The notes: generated by a model from the sequence alone, not told the origin. Positions 50,001 through 60,714 are shown, counted from the first letter of the stretch. The stretch: DNA of 64,000 nt from Antedon mediterranea (GCF_964355755.1 NC_092678.1:4002922-4066921); one strand, 5' to 3'. Program-made: numbers and translations.

Positions 50001-53000
50001 AATCTTTAATTTAAAATGTGTTACTAGCCTAGATTTAGCTCTCCTTGTGTTCATTTAACATACAAGTTATTTTTTGCAATTTCATATGTAAAGAAACCTA
50101 ATCATCTTTCTGATGATGTCATCTCATAAACATATTGATAAACTTTGCCACGGTAAAATATAAGCAATATCCAGCCTTAAATATTGATATATTTGTCGGT
50201 TAGTTCGTATCGTGTGTTGCTAGGGGCTAAAATTATTGATCCATGGTCTGAATTGAATTTACCATATTTAATCATTTGCTACCAACATATTCAAGACAAG
50301 TTTATGCATTGAATAGTAATTATTGAAGCCATGTTAATTTATGCTGTGTAAATTATTAATATATAAAGCATTACATAAAATGATACACAACTTTTGAACT
50401 TTTTATTTAAACTTTTGCATTATCAATATCATCCAAAAAAATTTTTCATTGATATCTATTATTTTCAGATAACCCTTTTTGCATTATAAAGATTAATTAA
50501 AACGACAAAGACGGCTTATAGTTTAGTTTCAATATTCATATACACTAACAACATTGTTTTTGTTTCCTCTTTTCTAGTTTAATTTGTTTGGCAACTACTA
50601 GTAAACAAGTGCTGAATCAAGAACAGCAAACGTTCTGGCTACAACAAACACATACCTTAAAACAGCTACCTTTTCTTTTAGCAAACCACGCAAGCTCAGT
50701 CAGGCAACTACCCACCAAGTGACCAAGTGCAATATGCAGAACAGAACCAACAGTTTCAACAGCAGCAACAGACACAACAGTTTCAGCAGAAACAGTTCCA
50801 ACAACAGCAGCAACAGACACAGCAGTTCCAACAGCAACAAACACAACAATTCCAGCAACAGCAGACGCAGCAATTTCAGCAACAACAGCAACAAACACAA
50901 CAGTTTCAGCAACAGCAACAAACACAACAATTTCAGCAACAACAGACACAGCAGTTTCAGCAACAGCCACAGCAGTTTCAATTTACAAATCAACAGTTTC
51001 AACAGGTATTGAAAAATATTCATATTATTGAATTTATTCCATTTCTTTTTCAGAAAGTTTAATTTTGTTTTTATTTTTGATTTCTTCAGCCTTATAACTT
51101 TACATTTTAAAAATTAGAATGTTAGTACATGATATATTACAATACTTAAAAGCTAAAAAGTAGAGAACCAACACCAGTATATTTCATCTTATCAACTATC
51201 AACTTTCCCACTGTGTCTGGCTTTCAATGTTTATATTACATTTCTTCAAACGCCATAGCCTACAGTTCTGATTGCGTAACACAGCAATGTATACTGTGTA
51301 CCACAGGACACTCGCACTGTTAACTGGGGTAGCTAGGTTATGGTATTGATATTGTTGGTGGTCTTGACACATGATGACATCATACCACCAATAGGTCACA
51401 TATTATGATTTCATCATAAAGTGACAATCAGCTATTTTTGATAATGCTTTTTTTGGTGAATGATATTAACTGGTATTTTATTGGTCACATATTATTAGAA
51501 TAGAAGTCATGAGGTTGTTTGTTTGTGATGTCATCATGCCATGAGGTCACTAGTTACAGAATATTTATTAGATCCAACTGGACATAATTTCATAGTTTTT
51601 AATATATTTTCTGTTATTCTTGACAACTCATTATATGCTTATTATTGTTATAAACATTCTTAATGTATCATTCCAATTCATTTCCATACCTGACTTGCCC
51701 AATAGGACATTAATGATGCACTAATACAAATTAATGTACAGCTGGTATCTGCCCTCCTGGTTGTTAATTAGCAACAAGATGGTCTAATGGCTAATATTTT
51801 ATTGGCACTATAATAGAATAGTAGATTTCAATGTGCTTGCTTCACCTGAAGTTAATTGATTTGTAGATTAAAATTAAAGTTTAAAGTCTCAACAATATAG
51901 AACCTTTATATAGGAGGTTGCTCAAACCCATACAGATTATATAATAATTAATATAGTATATATAGTTTTATACAGCACCTTAATAGAATTTCTATAATAC
52001 CAGGACAGTACCACCAATACCTAATTGATTATCCAGCTTTTGGATTGAATAAACAGTTTTATCCAAAGTGTACACATTTTTGGAAAATGTTAATATTATT
52101 TTTAACAGGATTTTGAAGAAGATATGTAACAAATAGGATGCGTATTTTGAAACTGGTTGAATAATTTTACCCTTGCCCCTTTAGCATGCAAGAGATGTTC
52201 ATTGTCAGCTGCCTCTTAAAATGACCCAGGAAATGTCTACCTCTGACTCACCATCACTCAAAGAAAAAAAAAATGATGTGCCAGTCATCAAAGAATATAT
52301 CAATAAGCTTACCTACATACATGTCATTAGACAATTGGAACGAAAGGAGTTTTTAATTGAACAAAGGTCAAAGTTTGTTTTCGTTTGTGTATATACCTGA
52401 TTAAAACTATTTTCATCTCAGTGTTCTGCGATTTATAGTAGCATCAGATTTAATTAAAAACTCATTAAAAAGCTATTGATCGAGTTATCAAAATCTAAAC
52501 TACTTTTCTTTATTTTTACAAATTTGTACATGAATTGTAACAAACATTTAAAAAAGCAGTTTATAATTATAATTAATATATAATAGCTCCAACATACTGG
52601 AATCTTAAAAAAAAAGAAGTATTTTTACCCTTAATAAAAACAGGGTCAATTTGTCAGACAGGAAATGACACAGGTTCAGACTTATTTTACTTGTCATTTG
52701 GGTTTGTTAAATAATGATATACCATTCTCCGTAAAAATTTACCAACTTAACCAGTTTGGGACAGGTTCATTGTCGTTTTGGATGTTTTAATTATTTAAAA
52801 AGAGACAATAACAATCGTACATTGTGTCTATACTTGTTTTGGAATAAAGGTCTTAACTTGTCTAGCTAGTTTATGGGATAAAAACCTCAAAATCACCACA
52901 GGCCAGACAGATGACATACATTATATTGCAAACACTGATCCCTCCAACACTTTTCCCAGTGTATGTTATTCAATCACCAACATGTACTTTAATACTATAC

Positions 53001-56000
53001 CTTGCAACTCTTTCCCCTTCCCATTGTATGTTAGTTTTTCACACTACGTTCACCCACCCAAGTGCAAATATATTTATAGTGGTTTGTCATAGGCCTACAC
53101 CACTTTGTGTATAACATAAAGAAGTAACATAGGAAATAGCACATTAGTACAAAGGCACATACTAATGAGTCATACATTCTGGTGCACATTAATTACCCTA
53201 GTGTTACATGTGTGTTAGTATCCCAGCATTCAATAGATTCATTTGTTAAGCCTATATATTCATGAACATTAAGAAATGTAGATGATCTTAAAGAAAATAT
53301 AGGGTTAGGAAATAATTTGTAAAAATTAGAGCAATGAAAAATTCTGGTTGTTTTGAATTATTTTAATTGTGCCATTATCACAAACTTTAAGCCTCTGTAA
53401 ATGCCATGTCAATTTTAAGTAAGATTTTATTGAGGTTATAAACCCATTTTCTTAGATCAGTATAATGCAAATTGCTGTAGTTTAGCTTGACCTAAGATGG
53501 TCACATGGAGTGAAAGATAGATTGACCTTGCATCAAACGATCCAGAAAATTAAACAAATTAAATTTTAATTTTGTGGAAATTGTAATAACATTCTATGAG
53601 TGCTTAAAACATCTGATAATTTGTTTTTCATTTTCATTTTAGACAGACCAACATACTGTGCAGTGCGATATATTACATTATAGCTTAGTTAACTTAGAAA
53701 GTTATTGATTTGTTTTTTTTTTCTATGGAGATTTCTTGCTATGAATTCTTTTTCTTGTATTCACTGTATTCTTCCTATGTATTTTTAGAGCATTTACCAG
53801 CCTGAGGTCCTAGGCTTGAGGTCACCGTCACCAGGAGTATCGCCTCTACATATGCACCCACGATTTCCAACATTCAAGGCATGTGTAAAATTAACCCTTG
53901 ACCCAAAACATAATGTTGTATTTGAACTGTAATTTTATGGTACTAACATTTTTCTTTGACAAATTTATCAGAAATGTTTCTAGTTATACTAATTTTTTTT
54001 CTAAAGCTATGTCTACACTATCAAACTTTATGTGTCAAAAAAATGTGATGTGCCCATATATGGACATGATGATGTCATATCACTACCATATTTAAGCATA
54101 GCACTACCATATATAGGCACATCAAACTTTAATTATTATGTATATATGATTATACTTTTCTTTAGTACACTTTCTGTATTTGTTCAAATTGTTGGCGATG
54201 TCTGTTGTCACATGGTGTTATGACATCATCATCTAAGTGTAAACAATAGCAATTATCACTACAACAATACATTTATGATGTCATTAACACAAGCTGTTGT
54301 TTGATGGCCTTAATATCTCTGACAAGCCTACTTCTACAACAACAGCTTGTAGACAAAATAACAATCACCAACCTGCTATTTATACTATAGTGGATTGTTT
54401 ACACCAGATTTTGCTATCACTTATTATAGCATGATAAATTAATCTTATTATGTCACAAAAGCATGTATACACTTTCTTAAAAATCATATTTATTTTAAAA
54501 CTAAACAATTAGGCTAACTAGCTTGAGATTTGCCATCACTTGTTGTCTAGTAAATGTAGGTTAAAAATGAGAACAGAGGAACAAAGTTAGGTGATATTAA
54601 TAACCTAGCATTGATAGGAACTTCACATTATTGCATTTGTTGTCCACCTCTTGCTCTCTAGAATGTATGTATACATACTATTAAAAAGCCCAATCACTGT
54701 GATCTCATAGAAGAACATTAGTTACATTCCTAATTTTTCTCTTTTTAATCTCAATAAATTAAAAAAGCTTTAAATCACAGTTGAATAAGTAAATGTGAGC
54801 TTGTTAAAGGAACTGAACCAAGTGTTTGTTAGATGACGTTAGTTGAATTGTGTGTATTCCATTTCCACCATTGTTTGCAACTGTCACATGACTCATCCAC
54901 AGACTTTTAGTAGCATTGTCTTTTAGCCTGACGGAATACATTGTATAAAACGCTAGTTTAGTAAATCACATGTTTAGACAACTGTGCCTTCAGTTAAAAA
55001 CCAAATGATGAATTTAAACAGTAAAGCTCTTATCTTTTCACCCTTATTCTGTAACATGCATTGGTACTAAATTAGCCCCTTTAAAGGAGGTTCTTAACAC
55101 AAGTTCATTTTTTTTTCAGTGTCTGTGTTTTATACTTATTTATTTCAAGCTTTTCACCATATCAGCAATGTTCTAACTCCAGCTATATTTTCCATACATT
55201 TTGAAATGTATATTTAACTATTTATTAGTATTTGTTTTTTTTATTTAATATTAACATGTATATTTCTCCACCTTGCAATCATTAAAAAAAATTCTGTTTC
55301 AATAATGGACCTACAATTTGTCACGGCAACAAATTAAAATCTAGTTTAATTGATATTTTTTACTGAGTGTACTTTAACTACAAACTCTTGATCTTCAATA
55401 TAGTATGTTCAAGGAAATGTACAGTACAGCCAACCAGGTAGTGGTCAGCAGCCTACCTCGTTAGGTCAGCAATATGTTGTTGGTCCAGGTATGGTACAGC
55501 AACCGCCAAAAGCAGAAGTCATACAGGTAGTCTATTAATATGGTTGTTTAATTCTATCCTTTGGGAAAATACAGTATTAATAACAAACTTTTTATCAGTA
55601 GAATTGCAGTGTAACAAAAATGACATCTTTAAAATACCCTGAGCAAAGCCCCACAATTAAATGGAGCCTTGAATCTTTATCAATTAAGTTAAAATAATCT
55701 CAGCTCAGTTTTCAATATGTAATGGTAGACTTTCCTTGATCATTGATTTCTATTATTTTCTTATAGATTGAAGCACAACAGACAGGCAAATTTACAGGCA
55801 ATACAGAAAAGGATGCTGCTTATGACAGCCAGGCATCTCTTACTGACGATGGGTACTATACATCCTTCTTTATTAAATAATACATAACAAGTACTCTATA
55901 TGGTGTCTGCTATACTGGACTAAAGAAACCCTCCCCAAAATTTAAATAAAAACAATTCAATGCCAAACACATCAAATTATGTAACTTGTAATTTGTTAAT

Positions 56001-58535
56001 TTAATGGGATAGAAATAGGGCGAAAAAAAGGTGGAAGTCTGTCACCAAATGTAGAAACATCTAATATGAAACTTTAAAGGTTTATCAGTAGCATCAATAA
56101 CATTTAATCTATAGTAGTAATTCTATATAGTAATACTTTATAGTAACTCATTTATTTTTCACAGAAGTCAACAGCTTAGTGATAAAGAAAAGAGAGACAA
56201 AAGCAAAGAAGAACGAAAACAAAGGCACAAAAGCTTGAAAAGGACCAAAGATCGTCCACCAAAAGTATCAGTCATATCATTTGATAAAGAAATATTAGAG
56301 TGTGCGTTCACTAATCACAATGGCCAACAAGTAACATTCAGATTTAGTTACGAGGATGACAACCCCGAAGAGATGGCTTTAGATTTTGTGAGTTTGTTGT
56401 TGAATCTTTTTTATTGAGGAAAAATTCTATATTAATGATGCAACTGAATTACTGAAAACTCTGTACGTATTTGTAATTATTGTTATATTTTGTTTTTCTA
56501 GATTAAGGGCGGCATGCTCAATGAAACATACAAGGTTCTTCTGATCGACCAACTCCATAAGATCTGTGAAGAATGCAAACTAAAAGGACCAGCAGCCATC
56601 TCACCACCTGGTGAACTAGAACGACCAGTACCACCATCAAGTCCTAAGTCTGCAGCAACTCAGAATCGGATAGTGGTACCAATTGATATTGATGAGGATA
56701 CTAATGTTCAGGTGAATTTTCTACTACCATGGAATCTTTTTTTAATATTTCATAGATCTTAAGGTCTACTGAACAACATAAGCTTTTTAAAGAACCAATT
56801 TTGTTGTAATCCATATTTCAATAAATTGCACCAAAATAAGACTTACTTTTATATGGCCAAGATGCAACTCTAAAATTAAGTTTTTATGTATATCTTATAT
56901 TTTCTGAATTCACAGACACAAGTAGCTAAGAAGCAGCCAGAAACTGTAATGCCATCTCCTAAAAAAGAGCCGCCAGGTGATTTAGTATCAAGTGCAGAGC
57001 AAAAACAAGGAACTGGTAGTCCCGTTGAGAATACATCAAACGGAAGCACGCCAAGAGATGCCACTGTTACCGACCCCATTTCTGAAGTACACCAAATAGA
57101 TTTGTCATCATCAGCAGGATCTTCAAACTTAAATCCAGCATTTGAGCAAATGGCTAATCAAAAACTAAACTCTGTAGCTGCTTCAGAAGTGCCAATGGTA
57201 TCACAGCAGTATTTTGTTCAGAACACAATTGCCAATCCAGTATCTACAATTGGTAGCAGCGCTTATCAGCATGCTTCATCTCACCAGCCTCAAGGTGCTA
57301 CTGTGATGGTGTCTCAAGGCACTGTTATTGCTCCTCAAGTTGGTTCCATTGTAGTCCAAGGAGGCTGTGCTCCGCCTGGTGGTACAACACAGATGTATAT
57401 TCAGACACAACCACAGGTCATTAACACTGGTCAGATGGATGGACAACAACAAGTTATTTATCATCAGGATGCTGGAGGCCAAGCACAGCCAGGGAGCATT
57501 GTTCTGGCTACGCCTGGCAATGTTATTCACCAAACGCAGTCTGGAAATGTTATTCATCAGGCTCAAGCCGGTAGTATAATTCATCAAGGCCAGCCGGGAG
57601 GTGTTATTCACTCATCTCAACCAAGCGGCGTCATTCACCCTGGCCCACCTACTGTAATCCCATCACAAAGCAATGTCATCCATGTTGCAGCATCTCAGCC
57701 TATGTTTCAGTCTGGGCAAGTTCAGACTGGGCAAGTTCAAGGTTTCCAGCCTCAACAATCAGGTCATCAACAGCAAGTGTTTGCTGTTTACCAACAGCCG
57801 ACTCCAGTTCAGTCAGTTGCTAGCCAACAAATATATCATGAAAACATGTATCCGTCTCAGCCTGCTCAATCTCAACCTCCTGGTCAAGTGTATCAGCAAA
57901 ACATCCAAGAAGGTTCTAATCAATCCTGGATAGCTAGTCAACCAGGTCAAAGGGTACCAAACCAACAACCAGAAGGCGCTAATCAAACTTGGATAGCTAG
58001 TCAACCAGGTCAAAGGGTACCAAACCAACAACCAGAAGGCGCTAATCAAACTTGGATAGCTGGTCAACCAGGTCAAAGGGTACCAAACCAACAACGAGAA
58101 GGCACTAATCAAACTTGGATAGCTGGTCAACCAGGTCAAAGGGTACCAAACCAACAACCAGAAGGATCAAATCAAACTTGGATAGCTGGTCAACCAGGTC
58201 AAAGGGTACCAAACCAACAACCAGAAGGATCAAATCAAACTTGGATAGCTGGTCAACCAGGTCAAATGGTACCAAACCAACAACCAGAAGGAACTAATCA
58301 AAATTGGACAGCTAGTCAACCAGGCCAAAGAAACCAGCAGTCAGTTAGCCAAAGTCAGGGGAAAGGTGGTGCATCCTTGTTAGATTTGGATGAAAAACTA
58401 ACCAAGGTTTCCAAGAAGCCAGGTAAGGGTGGTTCTGCCTTTGTTCCACCAACCACAGGGGCAATTGGTCAAAACATACCTGGCACTATTCAGCAACCAG
58501 TTTCTAATGTTGCAATGGGTCAATTTACAGGGCAG

Positions 58536-58574
<39 letters not shown>

Positions 58575-60714
58575 ATGTTTCATAATTCAGCTGTGTCTTC
58601 CCAGCAACAGTTTCCAGGTGTACAGACTCCACAATCTGTTCAGAGTACTACAGGAGGCACATACATACAAATGCAATCACAAATGCACCCTCAGCTTGAG
58701 AGGAAGACATCTGATCAAGAAAAGAGAATGCTTTTGAATCAAGCAATGGAACGACATCCAAGTGACCAAACAGGAGTAGTGAAACCCATTGAAAGGACAG
58801 CCTCTGATCATGAACTTAATTCTTCTCCACCTGAACAAGTTTCAAGTTCACAGAATTCTTTCGATAAGGACACACCAGAACAAGTAGCAAAAGAAAAAGC
58901 CAAAGATATTGAGGAAGCTCGCAGACAATCTCTAGAAAATCCACAGGGTGATAATGTTGGTCAATCTAGGTTCTCTGTTAAAAAAGTTGGAGATGGTCAA
59001 ATTACTGATCAATCACATGAAAGCTCAGTTGAAAATGCTAAAACATCAGCTTCTGAAACTGATTTAGAAGGACAAAAACCTGAAAAACCTGTAGTTGTTG
59101 GACGCTTTAAGGTATCTCCAGCTGCTGCTGAAGAAACAAAAGAGAATTCACCAGAAACTGTTAAGGTTGACAAGTCAGATGAAAAAACACCTAGCCCTGA
59201 AACTGATAAAACCAAAACTGTAACAAATGTAGGGCGTTTCCAAGTGCTAAATATTAGCACATCCAAAGAAGATTCACCAGTACCAGATGAAAACCAAGAC
59301 AAAATTGAAAGCATACCAGAAAAGGAACAAACAGCAGTTGAAAGTCTGAAGAAGTTTGATCATGAGCAACACAGGCCTCTACCTGCTGTCAGCCCACAAA
59401 CATCAGTGAATGAATCTGAGAGATCAGACTCTATACCACTTGCAGAGGCTGTATCTTTAACTGCACCATATCCATTTGATCGTAAAAGTAGCATATCTGG
59501 AAGTGAACGAGGAACACCAGATAGCATTACAGCAGAGATGGCACAAGCAACTGTAACCAATGTTAGTCATGTTATACCTTTCCAGGCTGATTCAGGACAA
59601 ATGGGCTTATCACCAGAGACAGCTTCAAGCACTCCAGAACCTACCCAAATAAATTTTGCACAGGTAAGTAGTTTCTACTAAAACTATCTTTTAAACTCTC
59701 TAACCTTGAAATCTCAGATTAACAAGGATTGTCATTAGTGTTTACTGAATAGTAACTTAAATATACACCTTTCATTACAGCCTGGCCAGGTATCCATCGA
59801 TAACAAAATTCTACATATTGTGACCAGGTAAATTTTCCTTTGTATCATATTGATAAGAAAGTAATATTAAAATATATGAAAATTATACTTGATGGACGAA
59901 ATTCTAATTAATTAATTATTATTTTAGACATAATGAAGATCTTGATACTCTGCATAAGAGGTACATGGAGGATAAAGAAAAGTTATTGAAGAGACAAGAC
60001 CAAGAGTTGTGTGAAGTTCTAACTAGCAAAGGTATACCTCCATTTCCACAACTACTTGAGGCACTACGCAAGAGCTTAGCGCCACAAGAACCAAAACCTG
60101 TGCAATTCCAACCATTGCCACAGAACCTTGCAATTGATATGCAGCTACCTGGCCATGGAAGCCCTCCAGTCATCACTGGAAGTTTACCACATCATGTAAT
60201 TCCAACAACACAAGTAGCCGCTTCTCAAGGAGCATTCTTTGTCCCTGTTACTCATTCTGCCATAAACACTACCATGTCACTGACGCATAACCAGGCTTTT
60301 GATAGACCAACCATGCAGTATCCGATGGTGCACATGCCTTCTGGTAATGTACCAAGCACAAATGCAGCTGTTATATTCACCCAGAGTAATACTTCATATC
60401 CGGCTACTGTGCCTATGCAGATGACTCATGAAGTACAACGATCTAATTCATTAGTCCAAGGGGATCTATCTATACAACAAGGTGCACCCGGTCATCATTT
60501 ATCAAATATCGTCGGCATACAGGGTGGTGAAACTTTTGATCAGAGGATAGGCGAACAGCCAGCAGGCCAACAGATACCGCAAATGTTTCAGACTATACAG
60601 CCTGGGCAACCGCAGGCCGGTCAACCACAGCCTGGTCAACAACAGCCTGGTCAACCACAACCTGGTCAACCACAGCCTCAACATACATACAACAGAAGTA
60701 TAAGTGATAGTTAA
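25295..60714 (+). CDS. WNK: WNK (with-no-lysine) protein kinase
   Basis: Single invertebrate-type WNK kinase, a cytosolic chloride- and osmo-sensing Ser/Thr kinase that activates SPAK/OSR1 to control cation-chloride cotransporters. Coding exons: 25295-26029, 27724-27911, 28184-28404, 29941-30098, 30703-30791, 38532-38742, 45686-45875, 48823-48989, 50682-51005, 53789-53878 (or 53884), 55404-55526, 55767-55852, 56165-56387, 56502-56711, 56916-59663, 59781-59827, 59928-60714. All junctions keep one frame: 6597 nt, 2198 residues, comparable to human WNK1 (about 2,382). Landmarks: lysine in the glycine-rich loop (GRGAFK, K225) with cysteine at the usual lysine site (AWCEMQ, C242), HRDLKCDN (D346), DLGLATL (D365; chloride-site L366/L368), activation loop S375/S379, first CCT/autoinhibitory domain about 490-540, second CCT-like domain about 893-960, three RFxV motifs, and a C-terminal coiled coil. 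Intron 5 and 6 exceed 6 kb each. Confidence 0.95.
26030..27723 (+). other. WNK intron 1
   Basis: AT-rich. Contains a direct repeat of AAGGAGGTTAATGT (near 27090 and 27125) and many CTGTA/TACAG words forming short palindromes near 27060-27120 and 27500-27540. No exon recognised. Confidence 0.5.
27724..30098 (+). CDS. WNK: WNK exons 2-4: kinase catalytic core
   Basis: Exon 2 (27724-27911) encodes [20 protein letters not shown] and [12 protein letters not shown] through LMTSGTLKT. Exon 3 (28184-28404) encodes [13 protein letters not shown], the catalytic loop HRDLKCDN and [18 protein letters not shown]. Exon 4 (29941-30098) encodes [17 protein letters not shown] through [15 protein letters not shown]. 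All catalytic residues are present, and S379 matches the activating autophosphorylation site S382 of WNK1. Leucines 366 and 368 correspond to the chloride-contacting pair of WNK1. Confidence 0.95.
28405..29940 (+). other. WNK intron 3
   Basis: 1.5 kb of AT-rich sequence between exons 3 and 4. Nothing recognised. Confidence 0.5.
30703..38742 (+). CDS. WNK: WNK exons 5-6: kinase C-lobe end and first CCT (autoinhibitory) domain
   Basis: Exon 5 (30703-30791) reads [20 protein letters not shown] and [10 protein letters not shown], the end of the C-lobe. Exon 6 (38532-38742), after a 7.7-kb intron, reads [20 protein letters not shown] and then the CCT1/PF2-like fold: [20 protein letters not shown] and [19 protein letters not shown]. 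The phenylalanine pair in FDFDL corresponds to the family's autoinhibitory FxF motif. Confidence 0.9.
30792..38531 (+). other. WNK intron 5 (7.7 kb)
   Basis: Largest intron. It contains a diverged direct duplication (about 35480-35560 and 36985-37105). Around 37170-37420 there is a GC-richer island with GGTGTCGAACCCATGCC, which might be a decayed SINE head. No exon or alternative kinase promoter could be identified. Confidence 0.5.
35485..37105. repeat. Diverged direct repeat in WNK intron 5
   Basis: The segments about 35485-35560 and 37024-37105 share ordered words: TTTGCATA, ACACCATTGATTT, TTACCA, AATAATTCATTG or ATAATTCATTG, ACATTCTGTC, GTCA. Similarity is roughly 75 percent. Old duplication or two copies of an uncharacterised repeat. 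Confidence 0.5.
39717..41741. mobile_element. Putative 2-kb non-autonomous DNA transposon with TIRs and target-site duplication
   Basis: The left end is TAGGTATCCCAATG and the right end CATTGGGATACCTA, perfect 14-bp terminal inverted repeats. They are flanked by GTTCTAG at 39710-39716 and 41742-41748, a 7-bp direct repeat (8 bp, GTTCTAGT, if the left end is taken one base in). The interior differs from the host intron: the centre is more GC- and CpG-rich (about 40430-41110). Open frames inside (40991-41212 minus; 41325-41549 plus) are short and resemble no transposase I know. TSD size fits hAT-like elements, but the superfamily is not assigned. Confidence 0.75.
42197..42425. repeat. Tandem repeat, about 95-bp unit, 2.3 copies
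   Basis: Units start CTGATGTAGTTACT at 42197, CTGAAGTTGTTACT at 42293 and CTGAAGTAGTTACT at 42387. They share GATGTCTCATGGGCAAGT and end in TTCTCA before the next unit. Confidence 0.85.
43717..43810. mobile_element. Possible retroposon end fragment
   Basis: AATTCAATTCAACTTTATTT followed by AACCACAGAGGTCTTGAGC and CCCAGGGACCGTGCACATAC. The ATTCAATTC/CTTTATT opening resembles the one at 4953. Classification by general resemblance only. Confidence 0.35.
45686..48989 (+). CDS. WNK: WNK exons 7-8: CCT1 end, coiled-coil and Ser-rich linker
   Basis: Exon 7 (45686-45875) begins [20 protein letters not shown], finishing CCT1, then a highly charged helical stretch ([36 protein letters not shown]), a likely coiled coil. 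Exon 8 (48823-48989) continues [20 protein letters not shown], matching the DSGQGS-like segment of human WNKs. The acidic KLHL3-binding motif that precedes this segment in vertebrate WNKs is not seen. Confidence 0.85.
45876..48822 (+). other. WNK intron 7
   Basis: 2.9 kb, AT-rich; holds the 34-bp tandem duplication at 48035-48102. No exon or regulatory motif recognised. Confidence 0.5.
48035..48102. repeat. Tandem duplication, 2 x 34 bp
   Basis: Two adjacent units starting AACTAATTTTCATC at 48035 and 48069, differing at two positions. Confidence 0.85.
48990..50681 (+). other. WNK intron 8
   Basis: 1.7 kb of AT-rich sequence between exon 8 and the Gln-rich exon. Nothing recognised. Confidence 0.5.
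50682..51005 (+). CDS. WNK: WNK exon 9: glutamine-rich repeat exon
   Basis: 108 codons from [20 protein letters not shown], then TQQFQQQQ units repeated about nine times, to FTNQQFQQ. Phase 0 at both ends, so the exon can be skipped without frame change. The CAA/CAG tract should be length-polymorphic. Antisense frames here are by-products of the repeat. Confidence 0.85.
51006..53788 (+). other. WNK intron 9
   Basis: 2.8 kb. Has several short palindromic TGATGACATCA-like words near 51370 and 51520 but no defined element or exon. Confidence 0.5.
53789..55852 (+). CDS. WNK: WNK exons 10-12: linker
   Basis: Exon 10 (53789-53878 or 53884) reads [20 protein letters not shown] and [10 protein letters not shown]. 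Exon 11 (55404-55526) reads [20 protein letters not shown] through KAEVIQ. Exon 12 (55767-55852) reads [20 protein letters not shown] through LTDDG. All low-complexity linker. The exon 10 donor is ambiguous: a GC donor after FPTFK, or a GT donor six bases later adding Ala-Cys; both keep phase 0. Confidence 0.75.
53885..55403 (+). other. WNK intron 10
   Basis: 1.5 kb. Holds the MITE-like element at 54006-54250; otherwise nothing recognised. Confidence 0.5.
54006..54250. mobile_element. Small MITE-like inverted-repeat element
   Basis: Left end GCTATGTCTACACTA, right end (reverse complement) GCTATTGTTTACACT: imperfect 15-bp inverted ends 245 bp apart. The interior holds two related words, CACTACCATAT, and palindromic GATGATGTCATATC. 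No coding capacity; target-site duplication not evident. Confidence 0.45.
56165..56711 (+). CDS. WNK: WNK exons 13-14: second CCT-like domain
   Basis: Exon 13 (56165-56387) opens with a basic helix ([33 protein letters not shown]), then [39 protein letters not shown]. Exon 14 (56502-56711) continues [20 protein letters not shown] and ICEECK. The pattern ([22 protein letters not shown]) matches the CCT2/PF2-like domain of vertebrate WNKs (VTFKFD..SPEEIA). Confidence 0.9.
56916..59663 (+). CDS. WNK: WNK exon 15: giant low-complexity exon with RFxV docking motifs
   Basis: A 2748-bp exon, 916 codons, phase 0 at both ends. In order: a Ser/Pro/Gln-rich linker; a 9-residue GNVIHQxQx-type repeat (about 57525-57650); a 21-residue [17 protein letters not shown]-type repeat, seven units (57912-58329); a short conserved-looking [19 protein letters not shown] patch; a polyglutamine run (58537-58575); then a Ser/Glu-rich part with three SPAK/OSR1-type docking motifs: RFSV (58968-58979), RFKV (59103-59114) and RFQV (59235-59246). 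The last two sit in a (V)GRFxV context as in vertebrate WNKs. It ends [10 protein letters not shown] before a GTAAGT donor. Confidence 0.9.
57912..58329 (+). repeat. Coding 63-bp tandem repeat in WNK exon 15
   Basis: Seven units of 21 residues built on [20 protein letters not shown]. The last unit is divergent ([13 protein letters not shown]). Unit length is a multiple of three, so copy-number change keeps the frame. Confidence 0.95.
59781..60714 (+). CDS. WNK: WNK exons 16-17: C-terminal coiled coil and tail
   Basis: Exon 16 (59781-59827) reads [16 protein letters not shown]; exon 17 (59928-60714) continues [40 protein letters not shown], a heptad-like helix resembling the C-terminal coiled coil of WNKs that mediates multimerisation. 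The rest is disordered and ends with GQPQPGQ-type repeats (60601-60690) and NRSISDS before TAA. Termination at 60714 is certain within this frame. Confidence 0.85.

Noticed and set aside
50617-51023. Antisense Leu- and Val-rich open frames opposite WNK exon 9
   Set aside because: They mirror the CAA/CAG glutamine repeat; no independent evidence of a gene.
57813-58157. Antisense and alternate-frame repetitive frames ([31 protein letters not shown])
   Set aside because: Shadows of the 63-bp in-frame coding repeat in WNK exon 15.
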